DNA from: Bacteroidales bacterium
GTDB taxonomy: Bacteria; Bacteroidota; Bacteroidia; Bacteroidales; UBA932
DNA: 5,080 nt
Assembly: GCA_017538685.1 (NCBI GenBank)
Contig: JAFYIK010000031.1
Coordinates: forward strand, 1 to 5,080
Direction: 5' to 3'
Of the stretch, positions 1 through 5,080 are shown piece after piece (position 1 is the stretch's first letter; every line of letters starts with the position of its first letter). The notes under the pieces are model-generated. The model made no database searches, was not told where the DNA came from, and saw nothing but the letters and a program-made list of their open reading frames with translations. A program made the translations under genes and the position numbers.

Positions 1-54
1 AGGGGCCGAAGGAGCCGTAGGCGACTGAGTTCCGCCAGTGGCAACCGCCGACCG
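1..54. other. Left-edge sequence of unknown content
   Basis: This GC-rich stretch precedes the repeat array. On the plus strand one frame is open from position 1 to a TAA at 61-63 and would encode an arginine-rich tail (RGRRSRRRLSSASGNRRPRR). A second frame would encode GAEGAVGD before a TGA at 26-28, and the third stops at 18-20. Any of these could be the end of a gene lying to the left, but none resembles a known protein, so I cannot choose between them or exclude that the stretch is non-coding. Confidence 0.2.
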
Positions 55-240
55 CGGCGCTAAAATTGCCCGAAAGAGCGCCGAATCACACGAAAACGCC
101 ACAATCGGCGCTAAAATTGCCCGAAAGAGCGCCGAATCACCCGAAAATACCCCAATCGGCGCCATAATCGCCTGAAATAGCGCCGGAGACCACCAGAACA
201 TAAAAATCGGCGCCGAAATCAAGGAAATCGGCGCCGGCTA
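55..240. repeat. 51-bp tandem repeat array with inverted GC-rich arms (four units)
   Basis: Four units begin with CGGCGC(T/C) at 55, 106, 157 and 208, exactly 51 bp apart. Units 1 and 2 are identical over their first 35 bases and match at 47 of 51 positions by my count. Unit 3 matches unit 2 at about 34 of 51. Unit 4 keeps mainly the arms and fades out near 240. In every unit a second arm, (A/G)GCGCCG, starts 22 bases after the first, so each unit can form a 7-bp hairpin with a 15-base loop. The innermost pair is T-A in units 1 and 2, C/A (mismatched) in unit 3, and C-G in unit 4, so it varies while mostly keeping pairing. The array lies downstream of the leftward dnaN-exonuclease pair. It could be a family of intergenic repeats, a set of protein-binding sites or spare terminator stems. 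Its function is unknown. Confidence 0.85.
202..236 (-). terminator. Probable rho-independent terminator of the dnaN-exonuclease transcript
   Basis: Read leftward, the fourth repeat unit gives CGGCGCC, a 15-base loop, GGCGCCG, then one A and five Ts (the A run at 202-206 on the plus strand). This is a GC-rich 7-bp stem followed by a U tract, 27 bases past the exonuclease stop codon. The other three units lack a T tract on this side, so only this one has full terminator form. The loop is longer than in typical strong terminators and the U tract is short, so efficiency is uncertain. GGCGCC is self-complementary, so other pairings are possible. Confidence 0.55.
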
Positions 241-262
241 AGATATTGAAAAGGCAGACTAG

Positions 263-1108
263 CTAGAACAAGCTGCCTCCCATTGTAGATTTGGCGGCGA
301 GTTTCTCGCGGGCGAATTTTTCTTTGAGGCGGGCGAACTGCTTTTTTGTGTCCAGAGTGAAATTGCCGTCCTGGATCCAGGAGAAGTAGGAAGGGTCTGA
401 GGCGTAGACCTGGCGGGCGGTCTTGCCTTTATGTTTTCCGAAGTTCACGACTTCTTCGCCCTGCTCGTTGTAGACGAGATGTCCGGCGAAATCAACGCAC
501 TTCTTCAAGACGAAGGCGGCGAGGCTATCCACATCATTCTTCAGTACATCCGGATATTTGTCCAGCTGTCCTTTCAGGACTTCGTAGGTGGCGACAGTGT
601 CGGCTTCGGCGGTGTGTGCATTGTCGAAATCCTCGCCTCCGCAGTAAAAGCGGTACGCTGCGCGAAGGTTGCGAGGTTCCATCGCGTGATAGATATTCTG
701 CACGTCCACCATCTTGGGGGAGTGAAGGTCCACGTCCAGATGTTTCCCGGCAAGTTCGGCCCTTTCGAACTCTTCCGCGAGCATCGGGAGGTCGAACTTC
801 GCGGAGTTGAAGCCCGCGAGGTCGGAATCCTTGAGCCACTCGGCCACCTCGTCCGCCACTTCGTAGAAGGTGGGGCAGTCCACGAGCATATCGTCAGTGA
901 CGCCGTTCACTTTCGATGCGGCGGGATCTATAGGACGCTGGCAGCGCTTTTCGTAGTCCCAGGGCTTGATCTTCCAGGTTTTGATGCGCTGCTCGCCGCC
1001 GGGGAAAACCTTCACGAAGCTGAGTTCGATGATACTGTCGTTAGGGATGTTAAGCCCCGTGCTCTCGATATCGAAGAAAAGCAGGGGCCTCTGGAGATTC
1101 AGTTCCAT
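263..1108 (-). CDS. DEDDh-family 3'-5' exonuclease with ExoX-like C-terminal domain (DNA polymerase III epsilon / exonuclease X type)
   Basis: The 281-residue protein is a DnaQ-type exonuclease, a family that removes nucleotides from DNA 3' ends using two metal ions. All motifs are visible: Exo I FFDIESTGLN with D13 and E15, Exo II GFNSAKFDLPML with D106, and Exo III HTAEADT with H165 and D170, giving the DEDDh set. After the catalytic domain (about 8-180) there is a small domain at about 222-262 (FGKHKGKT, then DPSYFSW) that resembles the C-terminal domain of ExoX-like nucleases. The protein ends MGGSLF, which may be a clamp-binding tail. It starts 12 bp after the dnaN stop codon on the same strand, without a Shine-Dalgarno sequence, so it is very likely cotranscribed with dnaN. 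Whether it is the replicative proofreader or a repair exonuclease cannot be told from sequence. Only one catalytic domain is present, with no GIY-YIG or helicase fusion. Confidence 0.92.
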   Translation of the reverse strand: MELNLQRPLLFFDIESTGLNIPNDSIIELSFVKVFPGGEQRIKTWKIKPWDYEKRCQRPIDPAASKVNGVTDDMLVDCPTFYEVADEVAEWLKDSDLAGFNSAKFDLPMLAEEFERAELAGKHLDVDLHSPKMVDVQNIYHAMEPRNLRAAYRFYCGGEDFDNAHTAEADTVATYEVLKGQLDKYPDVLKNDVDSLAAFVLKKCVDFAGHLVYNEQGEEVVNFGKHKGKTARQVYASDPSYFSWIQDGNFTLDTKKQFARLKEKFAREKLAAKSTMGGSLF

Positions 1109-1120
1109 TGGCTAAACTGT

Positions 1121-2239
1121 TTAGGAAACCATAATCGGCATAATGATGCCGCAGATCTTCTCGCTTTCGGCCTCTTCTTCCGCAGGGACGATGAGGGCTG
1201 CGCGGCGGGGATCCGCAAACTTCATCACTACCGTCTCACAGGTCATATTGCTGAGGATCTCGATAAGGAAGCTGCTCTTGAAACCTATGCTGAGGTCCGC
1301 ACCGTTATAATCGCACTTGATCATCTCATAAGCTGCGATGGCGAAGCCGAGGTCCTGGGCTGTGATTTCAAGCTGGCCCTGCTTGAGGTCGAACTTGATG
1401 TGGTTCGAAGCTTTGTTCGCGCAGACTGCCACACGGCGGACGGTGTCCAGCAGCTGGGCCCTTTCGATCTTCAGGATATTGCTGTTGTTCTGAGGGATGA
1501 CGTCGCGGTACTTCGGATACCTTCCGACTATCAGGCGGCAGACCATAAGGGTCTGGCCGAACTTGAACACGGCGGTGCTGTTGTCGAACTGGACCTCGAC
1601 CGTCTCCACATCCTTGCCGAGTATGCTCTTGAGCACACCTGCGGGCCTTTTGTGAAGGATGAAGGACGCTTCGGCGGGAGCCTGCAGATCTGCGTCTGTG
1701 TAGCAGATAAGCTTATGCGAGTCGGAAGCCACGAGGGTGGTGCTTTCCGTGCCCATATCGAAGAAAATACCGTTCATCGCAGGGCGCATTTCGTCGTCCG
1801 CGGTGGCGTAGATCGTTCCGCTGATGCCGTCGGCAAGGGCCTGGGCGGGGAAGACGACAGTCTGCGCATCCTCACCGGCTCCGGCTATCTCCGGATAGTC
1901 CTCGGCGGGGAAGAACGGAAGGGAGGAATTACCGTTTGCCCAAGTGCATTCGAACGAGCTGTCGGAGGTGGTCTTTATGCTCACGGGCTGATCAGGCAGG
2001 GCCTTGATGAGGTCTATCATCTGACGGGCGGGCACTGCGATGCTGCCTTCTTCGCGAAGATCCACTGCGAGGGTGGTGCGAAGGGTCAACTCCTGGTCGG
2101 AAGCTGTGATCTCAAGGCTGCCGTCCTTGGCAACGAAGAGGAAGTTTTCAAGAATAGGAAGCACCGACTTTGCGGGGATGGCTTTGCTGACATCCATTAT
2201 GCTTTTGAGGAGTTCTGCACTCGAGACGTTGAATTCCAT
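1121..2239 (-). CDS. dnaN: DNA polymerase III subunit beta (sliding clamp)
   Basis: The 372-residue product is the ring-shaped processivity clamp that encircles DNA as a dimer and tethers the replicative polymerase and repair enzymes. Its length is normal for the family, with three clamp domains at roughly 1-120, 125-250 and 255-372. Recognisable family stretches are RPAMNGIFF (152-160), ASDSHKL (171-177) and GRYPKYRDVIP (239-249). The C-terminal IIMPIMVS corresponds to the family's conserved C-terminal hydrophobic-pocket segment (usually MP(M/V)R-like). The ATG at 2239 gives the usual MEFNVSS N terminus and lies about 30 bases after a promoter-like box, supporting this start. No dnaA is adjacent, so there is no sign that this is an origin region. 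The exonuclease gene follows directly in the same direction. No frameshift or missing segment is seen. Confidence 0.97.
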   Translation of the reverse strand: MEFNVSSAELLKSIMDVSKAIPAKSVLPILENFLFVAKDGSLEITASDQELTLRTTLAVDLREEGSIAVPARQMIDLIKALPDQPVSIKTTSDSSFECTWANGNSSLPFFPAEDYPEIAGAGEDAQTVVFPAQALADGISGTIYATADDEMRPAMNGIFFDMGTESTTLVASDSHKLICYTDADLQAPAEASFILHKRPAGVLKSILGKDVETVEVQFDNSTAVFKFGQTLMVCRLIVGRYPKYRDVIPQNNSNILKIERAQLLDTVRRVAVCANKASNHIKFDLKQGQLEITAQDLGFAIAAYEMIKCDYNGADLSIGFKSSFLIEILSNMTCETVVMKFADPRRAALIVPAEEEAESEKICGIIMPIMVS

Positions 2240-2272
2240 ATGATTTGGCGTTTTGTTTTATGTTAATCTGGG

Positions 2273-2280
2273 CAAATATA
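2273..2280 (-). promoter_or_regulatory. Candidate -7 promoter box for dnaN
   Basis: Read leftward, positions 2280-2273 are TATATTTG, an exact match to the Bacteroidota primary-sigma -7 consensus TAnnTTTG. It would place transcription start near 2266-2268 and leave a leader of about 28 bases before the dnaN ATG. The usual -33 TTTG element is not at standard spacing; the nearest TTG (plus-strand CAA at 2306-2308) is about 25 bases upstream of the box. The cognate sigma factor is presumably the RpoD encoded in this same window. Confidence 0.5.
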
Positions 2281-2281
2281 A

Positions 2282-2300
2282 CAAATATCTCGGATATTTG
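2282..2300. promoter_or_regulatory. Perfect 8-3-8 palindrome between divergent dnaN and degP
   Basis: CAAATATC, then TCG, then GATATTTG forms a 19-bp perfect inverted repeat in the 122-bp gap between two divergent genes. It touches the candidate dnaN -7 box (2273-2280) and would lie just upstream of it in the dnaN promoter. Each arm read outward is GATATTTG, which matches five of the six fixed bases of TAnnTTTG, so the arms could be back-to-back -7-like boxes. It could also be the operator of a dimeric regulator. In the rightward direction the arm would give degP a leader of about 55 bases. No regulator is identifiable from the window. Confidence 0.35.
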
Positions 2301-2361
2301 GCATACAATTTGACTTTATGGAACGGTGAACACGATTATTAGTTAAAACATCAATAGTACT

Positions 2362-3744
2362 ATGCGTAAAACCTTATTTTCAGTTCTGGCAGCGCTCGGC
2401 CTGATGGCAGCGGTGCCGGCTTATTCTGCCAATTTGTCAGCGGAGCAGAGAGATTATCCGGACTTCACTTATGCAGCAGAGACCGCCGTGGAGGCTGTTG
2501 TCTATGTGGAAGTCACTGTCACCCAGACCTACCAGATGCCCCAGATCGACGACCCGTTCTTCCGCTTCTTCTTCGGAGACGAGTTCTCGCAGCCCCAGAG
2601 CAGGGAGCAGAAGGGCAGCGGCTCCGGCGTCATCATCCGCCCGGACGGATACATCGTCACCAATAACCACGTCGTCTCGCAGGCCACTAAAGTGCGCGTG
2701 ACGCTGAACAACAACCGCTCGTACGACGCCACCATCGTGGGCACCGACCCCGCTACCGACGTCGCGCTTATCAAGATCGACGCGACCGACCTGCCTTATC
2801 TCGAGCTTGCTGATTCCGACCAGCTCCGCCTCGGCGAGTGGGTGCTCGCAATCGGCTCGCCCTACGACCTCCGTTCCACCATCACGGCGGGTATCGTGAG
2901 CGCCAAGGGCCGCTCAATGCCGAACTACACCGGCGAATTCAAGATTGAGTCGTTCATCCAGACGGATGCGGCGGTGAACCCAGGCAACTCCGGCGGCGCC
3001 CTGGTGAACAAGAAGGGCCAGCTGGTGGGCGTGAACACTGCAATCATCTCACAGACAGGATCTTACACTGGTTATTCTTTTGCAGTTCCTTCAAATATCG
3101 TAAAGAAAACCGTGGCTGACATCATAGACTTCGGCACGGTGCGCAGGGCGAAACTCGGAGTGACGATGAGCGCTGTCACCGAAAAAATTGCTGAGGAGAT
3201 GAAACTTTCCGACCTCGACGGCGTATATATTGTTGAGGTCAGCAAAGGCGGCTCTGCAGACAAAGCCGGAATCCAGGCCGGAGACGTTCTCCGCAAGGTG
3301 GATTCCAAGCCCGTGAAGGGGACTTCTTCCCTGCAGACTATAGTTAACAGCTACCATCCGGGCGATGTCGCCCAGATAGAGTTTATCCGCAATGGCTCCG
3401 TTCATACCGTCAAGGTTACCTTCACTTCGGATTCAGAGACTTCCAAGGGACAGGTGGAGGAAGACGGTACGGCGCTCTTCTACGGAGCGAAACTCAAAGC
3501 TGCGGATTCCAAGACGCTCGCAGCGCTCCACGTCAAGTCGGGAGTCGAGGTGGTGTCGGTCGGAACCGGTAAACTTGCTGCCGCCGGAGTGCAGGACGGT
3601 ATGATCATCAGATTCGTCAATGATCAGCCTGTCTCCAAGCCTCAGGATGTGGTGGATGAAGCCGGAAAAGCCGGCAGGGTAGTGGTCATCGAAGGACTCA
3701 CTCCCGCCGGACGCTCTGTCTTCTACGCCCTCCCCAAGGAGTAG
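2362..3744 (+). CDS. degP: Periplasmic serine protease/chaperone of the DegP/HtrA (Do) family
   Basis: The 460-residue protein is an HtrA-family protease that degrades or refolds damaged proteins in the periplasm. It starts with a signal peptide (MRKTLFSVLAALGLMAAVPA), with cleavage likely around residues 20-23, which supports the chosen ATG. The trypsin-like domain (about 35-255) has the full triad: H103 in TNNHVV, D133 in TDVALIKI and S210 in GNSGG. The segment DPFFRFFFGDEF (64-75) matches the regulatory loop LA typical of DegP. Two PDZ domains follow, at about 263-356 (KLGVTM, KAGIQAGDVL) and 372-456 (AAGVQDGMIIRFVN), so the architecture is complete. There is no Shine-Dalgarno sequence upstream. 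It ends in tandem stops TAG TAA and is followed after 18 bp by rpoD in the same direction, with no terminator between. Codons 234-253 are unusually A/T-ended compared with neighbouring blocks. Confidence 0.95.
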   Translation: MRKTLFSVLAALGLMAAVPAYSANLSAEQRDYPDFTYAAETAVEAVVYVEVTVTQTYQMPQIDDPFFRFFFGDEFSQPQSREQKGSGSGVIIRPDGYIVTNNHVVSQATKVRVTLNNNRSYDATIVGTDPATDVALIKIDATDLPYLELADSDQLRLGEWVLAIGSPYDLRSTITAGIVSAKGRSMPNYTGEFKIESFIQTDAAVNPGNSGGALVNKKGQLVGVNTAIISQTGSYTGYSFAVPSNIVKKTVADIIDFGTVRRAKLGVTMSAVTEKIAEEMKLSDLDGVYIVEVSKGGSADKAGIQAGDVLRKVDSKPVKGTSSLQTIVNSYHPGDVAQIEFIRNGSVHTVKVTFTSDSETSKGQVEEDGTALFYGAKLKAADSKTLAALHVKSGVEVVSVGTGKLAAAGVQDGMIIRFVNDQPVSKPQDVVDEAGKAGRVVVIEGLTPAGRSVFYALPKE

Positions 3745-3762
3745 TAAAGTTTACAGACAATA

Positions 3763-4623
3763 ATGAGACAGCTTAAGATTACAAAAAGCATCACCAACCG
3801 CGAGAGCGCCTCGCTGGACAAGTATCTCCAGGAAATAGGCCGCGAAGAGTTGGTGTCACCGGAAGAGGAAGTGGAACTTGCGCAGCGCATCCGCAAGGGT
3901 GACCAGGAAGCGCTTGAAAAACTCACGAAAGCAAACCTGAGGTTCGTGGTTTCCGTTGCGAAACAGTACCAGAACCAGGGCCTCAGCCTTCCGGACCTTA
4001 TCAACGAAGGTAACCTCGGACTTATCAAAGCGGCGGAGAAATTCGATGAAACCCGCGGTTTCAAGTTCATCTCCTACGCAGTGTGGTGGATCCGCCAGAG
4101 CATCCTCCAGGCCCTTGCAGAGCAGAGCCGTATCGTGCGTCTGCCGCTGAACCAGGTGGGATCGCTGAACAAGATCAACAAAGCGCTCGGCCGCTTCGAG
4201 CAGGAGAACGAGCGCCAGCCTTCGACCGAGGAACTTGCCGAGATGATCGACATCCCCCGCGATAAGATTGCCGACACCTTAAGGGTCTCGGGCCGCCACG
4301 TAAGCGTGGACGCCCCCTTCGTGGAAGGCGAGGACAACAGCCTTCTGGACGTCCTGCCGAACGACGATTCGCCTATGGCCGACAAAGGCCTGACGAACGA
4401 GTCGCTCAGCACCGAGATCGAGCGTTCGCTCCAGATCCTCACTCCCCGCGAGAGGGAGATCATCAAGTGCTTCTTCGGCATAGGCTGCCAGGAGATGACA
4501 CTCGAGGAGATCGGAGAGAACCTTGACCTCACGAGGGAGCGCGTACGCCAGATAAAGGAGAAAGCCATACGCAAACTCAAGAAACCTTCCGCAAGCAAAC
4601 TCCTTAAGACCTATCTGGGATAA
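3763..4623 (+). CDS. rpoD: RNA polymerase primary sigma factor (Bacteroidota RpoD/SigA type)
   Basis: This 286-residue sigma-70 protein directs core RNA polymerase to housekeeping promoters. Region 1.2 lies at about 15-48 ([20 protein letters not shown]). Region 2 lies at about 52-122, with the melting and -10-recognition segment [15 protein letters not shown] at 100-114. Region 3 lies at about 130-205 ([20 protein letters not shown] at 183-202). Region 4 lies at about 215-275, with the -35-binding helix-turn-helix [20 protein letters not shown] at 246-265. Region 1.1 and the large non-conserved insert of E. coli RpoD are absent, as is normal for Bacteroidota primary sigma factors, whose promoters are TTTG/TAnnTTTG. 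The strict N-terminal [10 protein letters not shown] supports the start. The gene follows degP by 18 bp, and its TAA stop shares its last A with the argS ATG, suggesting one transcript. No anti-sigma gene is nearby. Confidence 0.97.
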   Translation: MRQLKITKSITNRESASLDKYLQEIGREELVSPEEEVELAQRIRKGDQEALEKLTKANLRFVVSVAKQYQNQGLSLPDLINEGNLGLIKAAEKFDETRGFKFISYAVWWIRQSILQALAEQSRIVRLPLNQVGSLNKINKALGRFEQENERQPSTEELAEMIDIPRDKIADTLRVSGRHVSVDAPFVEGEDNSLLDVLPNDDSPMADKGLTNESLSTEIERSLQILTPREREIIKCFFGIGCQEMTLEEIGENLDLTRERVRQIKEKAIRKLKKPSASKLLKTYLG

Positions 4624-5080
4624 TGACTGCGGAACAGTTCCTTGCCGCGAAGGCCTCAGAGGCCGTCAAGGCTCTCTACGGAGCGGATTGCCCCGCCGAG
4701 TCGCTTCAGGTTGCGGTGACCCGCAAGGAGTTCGAGGGAGATTATACCCTGGTGGTTTTCCCTCTGCTCAAGGTCTCTCACCAGGCCCCGGAAGTAACCG
4801 GAAACGCGATAGGAGAATACCTCAAGGCCAACTGCCCTGAGGTTTCTTCGTACAATGTGGTGAAGGGCTTCCTCAATATCTGCCTCTCCGGCACCTATTG
4901 GAGGGAGGCTCTGCAGGCCGTCGCTTCGGATAAAGAGTACGGCCAACTGCCCTCCACGGGCAAGACCGTGATGGTCGAGTTCTCCTCGCCCAACACCAAT
5001 AAGCCGCTTCACCTCGGCCACGTCCGCAACAACCTCCTCGGAGCCTCCGTGTCGGAGATCCTGAAGGCCGCGGGCAACAA
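4623..5080 (+). CDS. argS: Arginyl-tRNA synthetase, N-terminal part (cut by the window edge)
   Basis: The visible 152 codons encode the start of a class I arginyl-tRNA synthetase, which charges tRNA-Arg with arginine using ATP in the cytoplasm. Residues 1 to about 90 fit the family's N-terminal additional (tRNA-elbow-binding) domain, with NVVKGFLNICLS near its end. Next comes the diagnostic VEFSSPNTNKPLHLGHVRNN at 118-137, in which HLGH (130-133) is the HIGH-type ATP-binding signature. The family is usually about 550-600 residues, so roughly three quarters lies beyond the window, including the tRNA anticodon-binding domain. The ATG overlaps the rpoD TAA by one base (TAATG), a layout that permits translational coupling or reinitiation. 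There is no Shine-Dalgarno sequence. The reading frame is open to the edge with no defect. Confidence 0.95.
   Translation, partial: MTAEQFLAAKASEAVKALYGADCPAESLQVAVTRKEFEGDYTLVVFPLLKVSHQAPEVTGNAIGEYLKANCPEVSSYNVVKGFLNICLSGTYWREALQAVASDKEYGQLPSTGKTVMVEFSSPNTNKPLHLGHVRNNLLGASVSEILKAAGN

Noticed and set aside
55..240. CRISPR array
   Set aside because: The units are imperfect 51-bp repeats whose intervening segments are also repeated, so there are no unique spacers, and no cas gene is present.
431..2266. A 611-codon open frame on the plus strand, antisense to both dnaN and the exonuclease
   Set aside because: Its codons register exactly with those of the two leftward genes, so it needs only the absence of TTA, CTA and TCA codons in them, which GC-rich codon choice provides. 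The translation has no recognisable domain, while both leftward products have complete family motifs.
1121..2361. Replication origin near dnaN
   Set aside because: No dnaA, no cluster of DnaA boxes and no AT-rich unwinding region were seen; dnaN is commonly away from the origin in Bacteroidota.
3745..3762. Separate promoter or terminator between degP and rpoD
   Set aside because: The 18-bp gap holds no hairpin and no TAnnTTTG box. An rpoD promoter inside degP remains possible, but I could not point to one.
3763..4623. Alternative or truncated sigma factor because it lacks region 1.1
   Set aside because: The short form is normal for the Bacteroidota primary sigma factor, and regions 1.2 through 4.2 are all complete.
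4656..5021. 121-codon minus-strand frame at the right end, and similar frames opposite rpoD and degP
   Set aside because: They lie fully antisense to argS, rpoD and degP, which have clear family motifs, and they show no domain signature or initiation context of their own.

Overview
The window looks like a chromosomal housekeeping region of a fairly GC-rich member of the Bacteroidota, most likely Bacteroidales. The evidence is the 286-residue primary sigma factor that lacks region 1.1 and starts [21 protein letters not shown], which is characteristic of that phylum. Further support comes from the absence of Shine-Dalgarno sequences before the genes and a TAnnTTTG-type -7 promoter box upstream of dnaN. 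I cannot resolve genus from the sequence; a Rikenellaceae- or RC9-like lineage would fit the base composition, but that is a guess.

Layout. Positions 1-262 hold no gene I can support. They contain four units of a 51-bp tandem repeat, each with GC-rich inverted arms. The last unit also looks like a rho-independent terminator for the leftward genes. Positions 263-2239 are a leftward pair: dnaN (sliding clamp), then 12 bp later a DEDDh 3'-5' exonuclease with an ExoX-like C-terminal domain. Positions 2240-2361 are a divergent intergenic region with a dnaN promoter box and a perfect 8-3-8 palindrome. Positions 2362-5080 are a rightward cluster: a periplasmic HtrA/DegP-type protease, then 18 bp later rpoD (primary sigma factor), then argS (arginyl-tRNA synthetase). 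argS overlaps the rpoD stop codon by one base and runs off the right edge.

How the genes fit together. The leftward pair belongs to DNA replication and repair, and the exonuclease ends in SLF, which may be a clamp-binding tail for the protein encoded next to it. The rightward cluster joins envelope protein quality control, transcription initiation and translation with almost no space between genes, so it is probably one transcript. All five genes appear intact apart from argS, which is cut by the window edge. I found no new multi-gene system. The observations that most merit a second look are the 51-bp repeat array, the palindrome between dnaN and degP, the possible clamp-binding tail and a local codon-usage dip inside degP.
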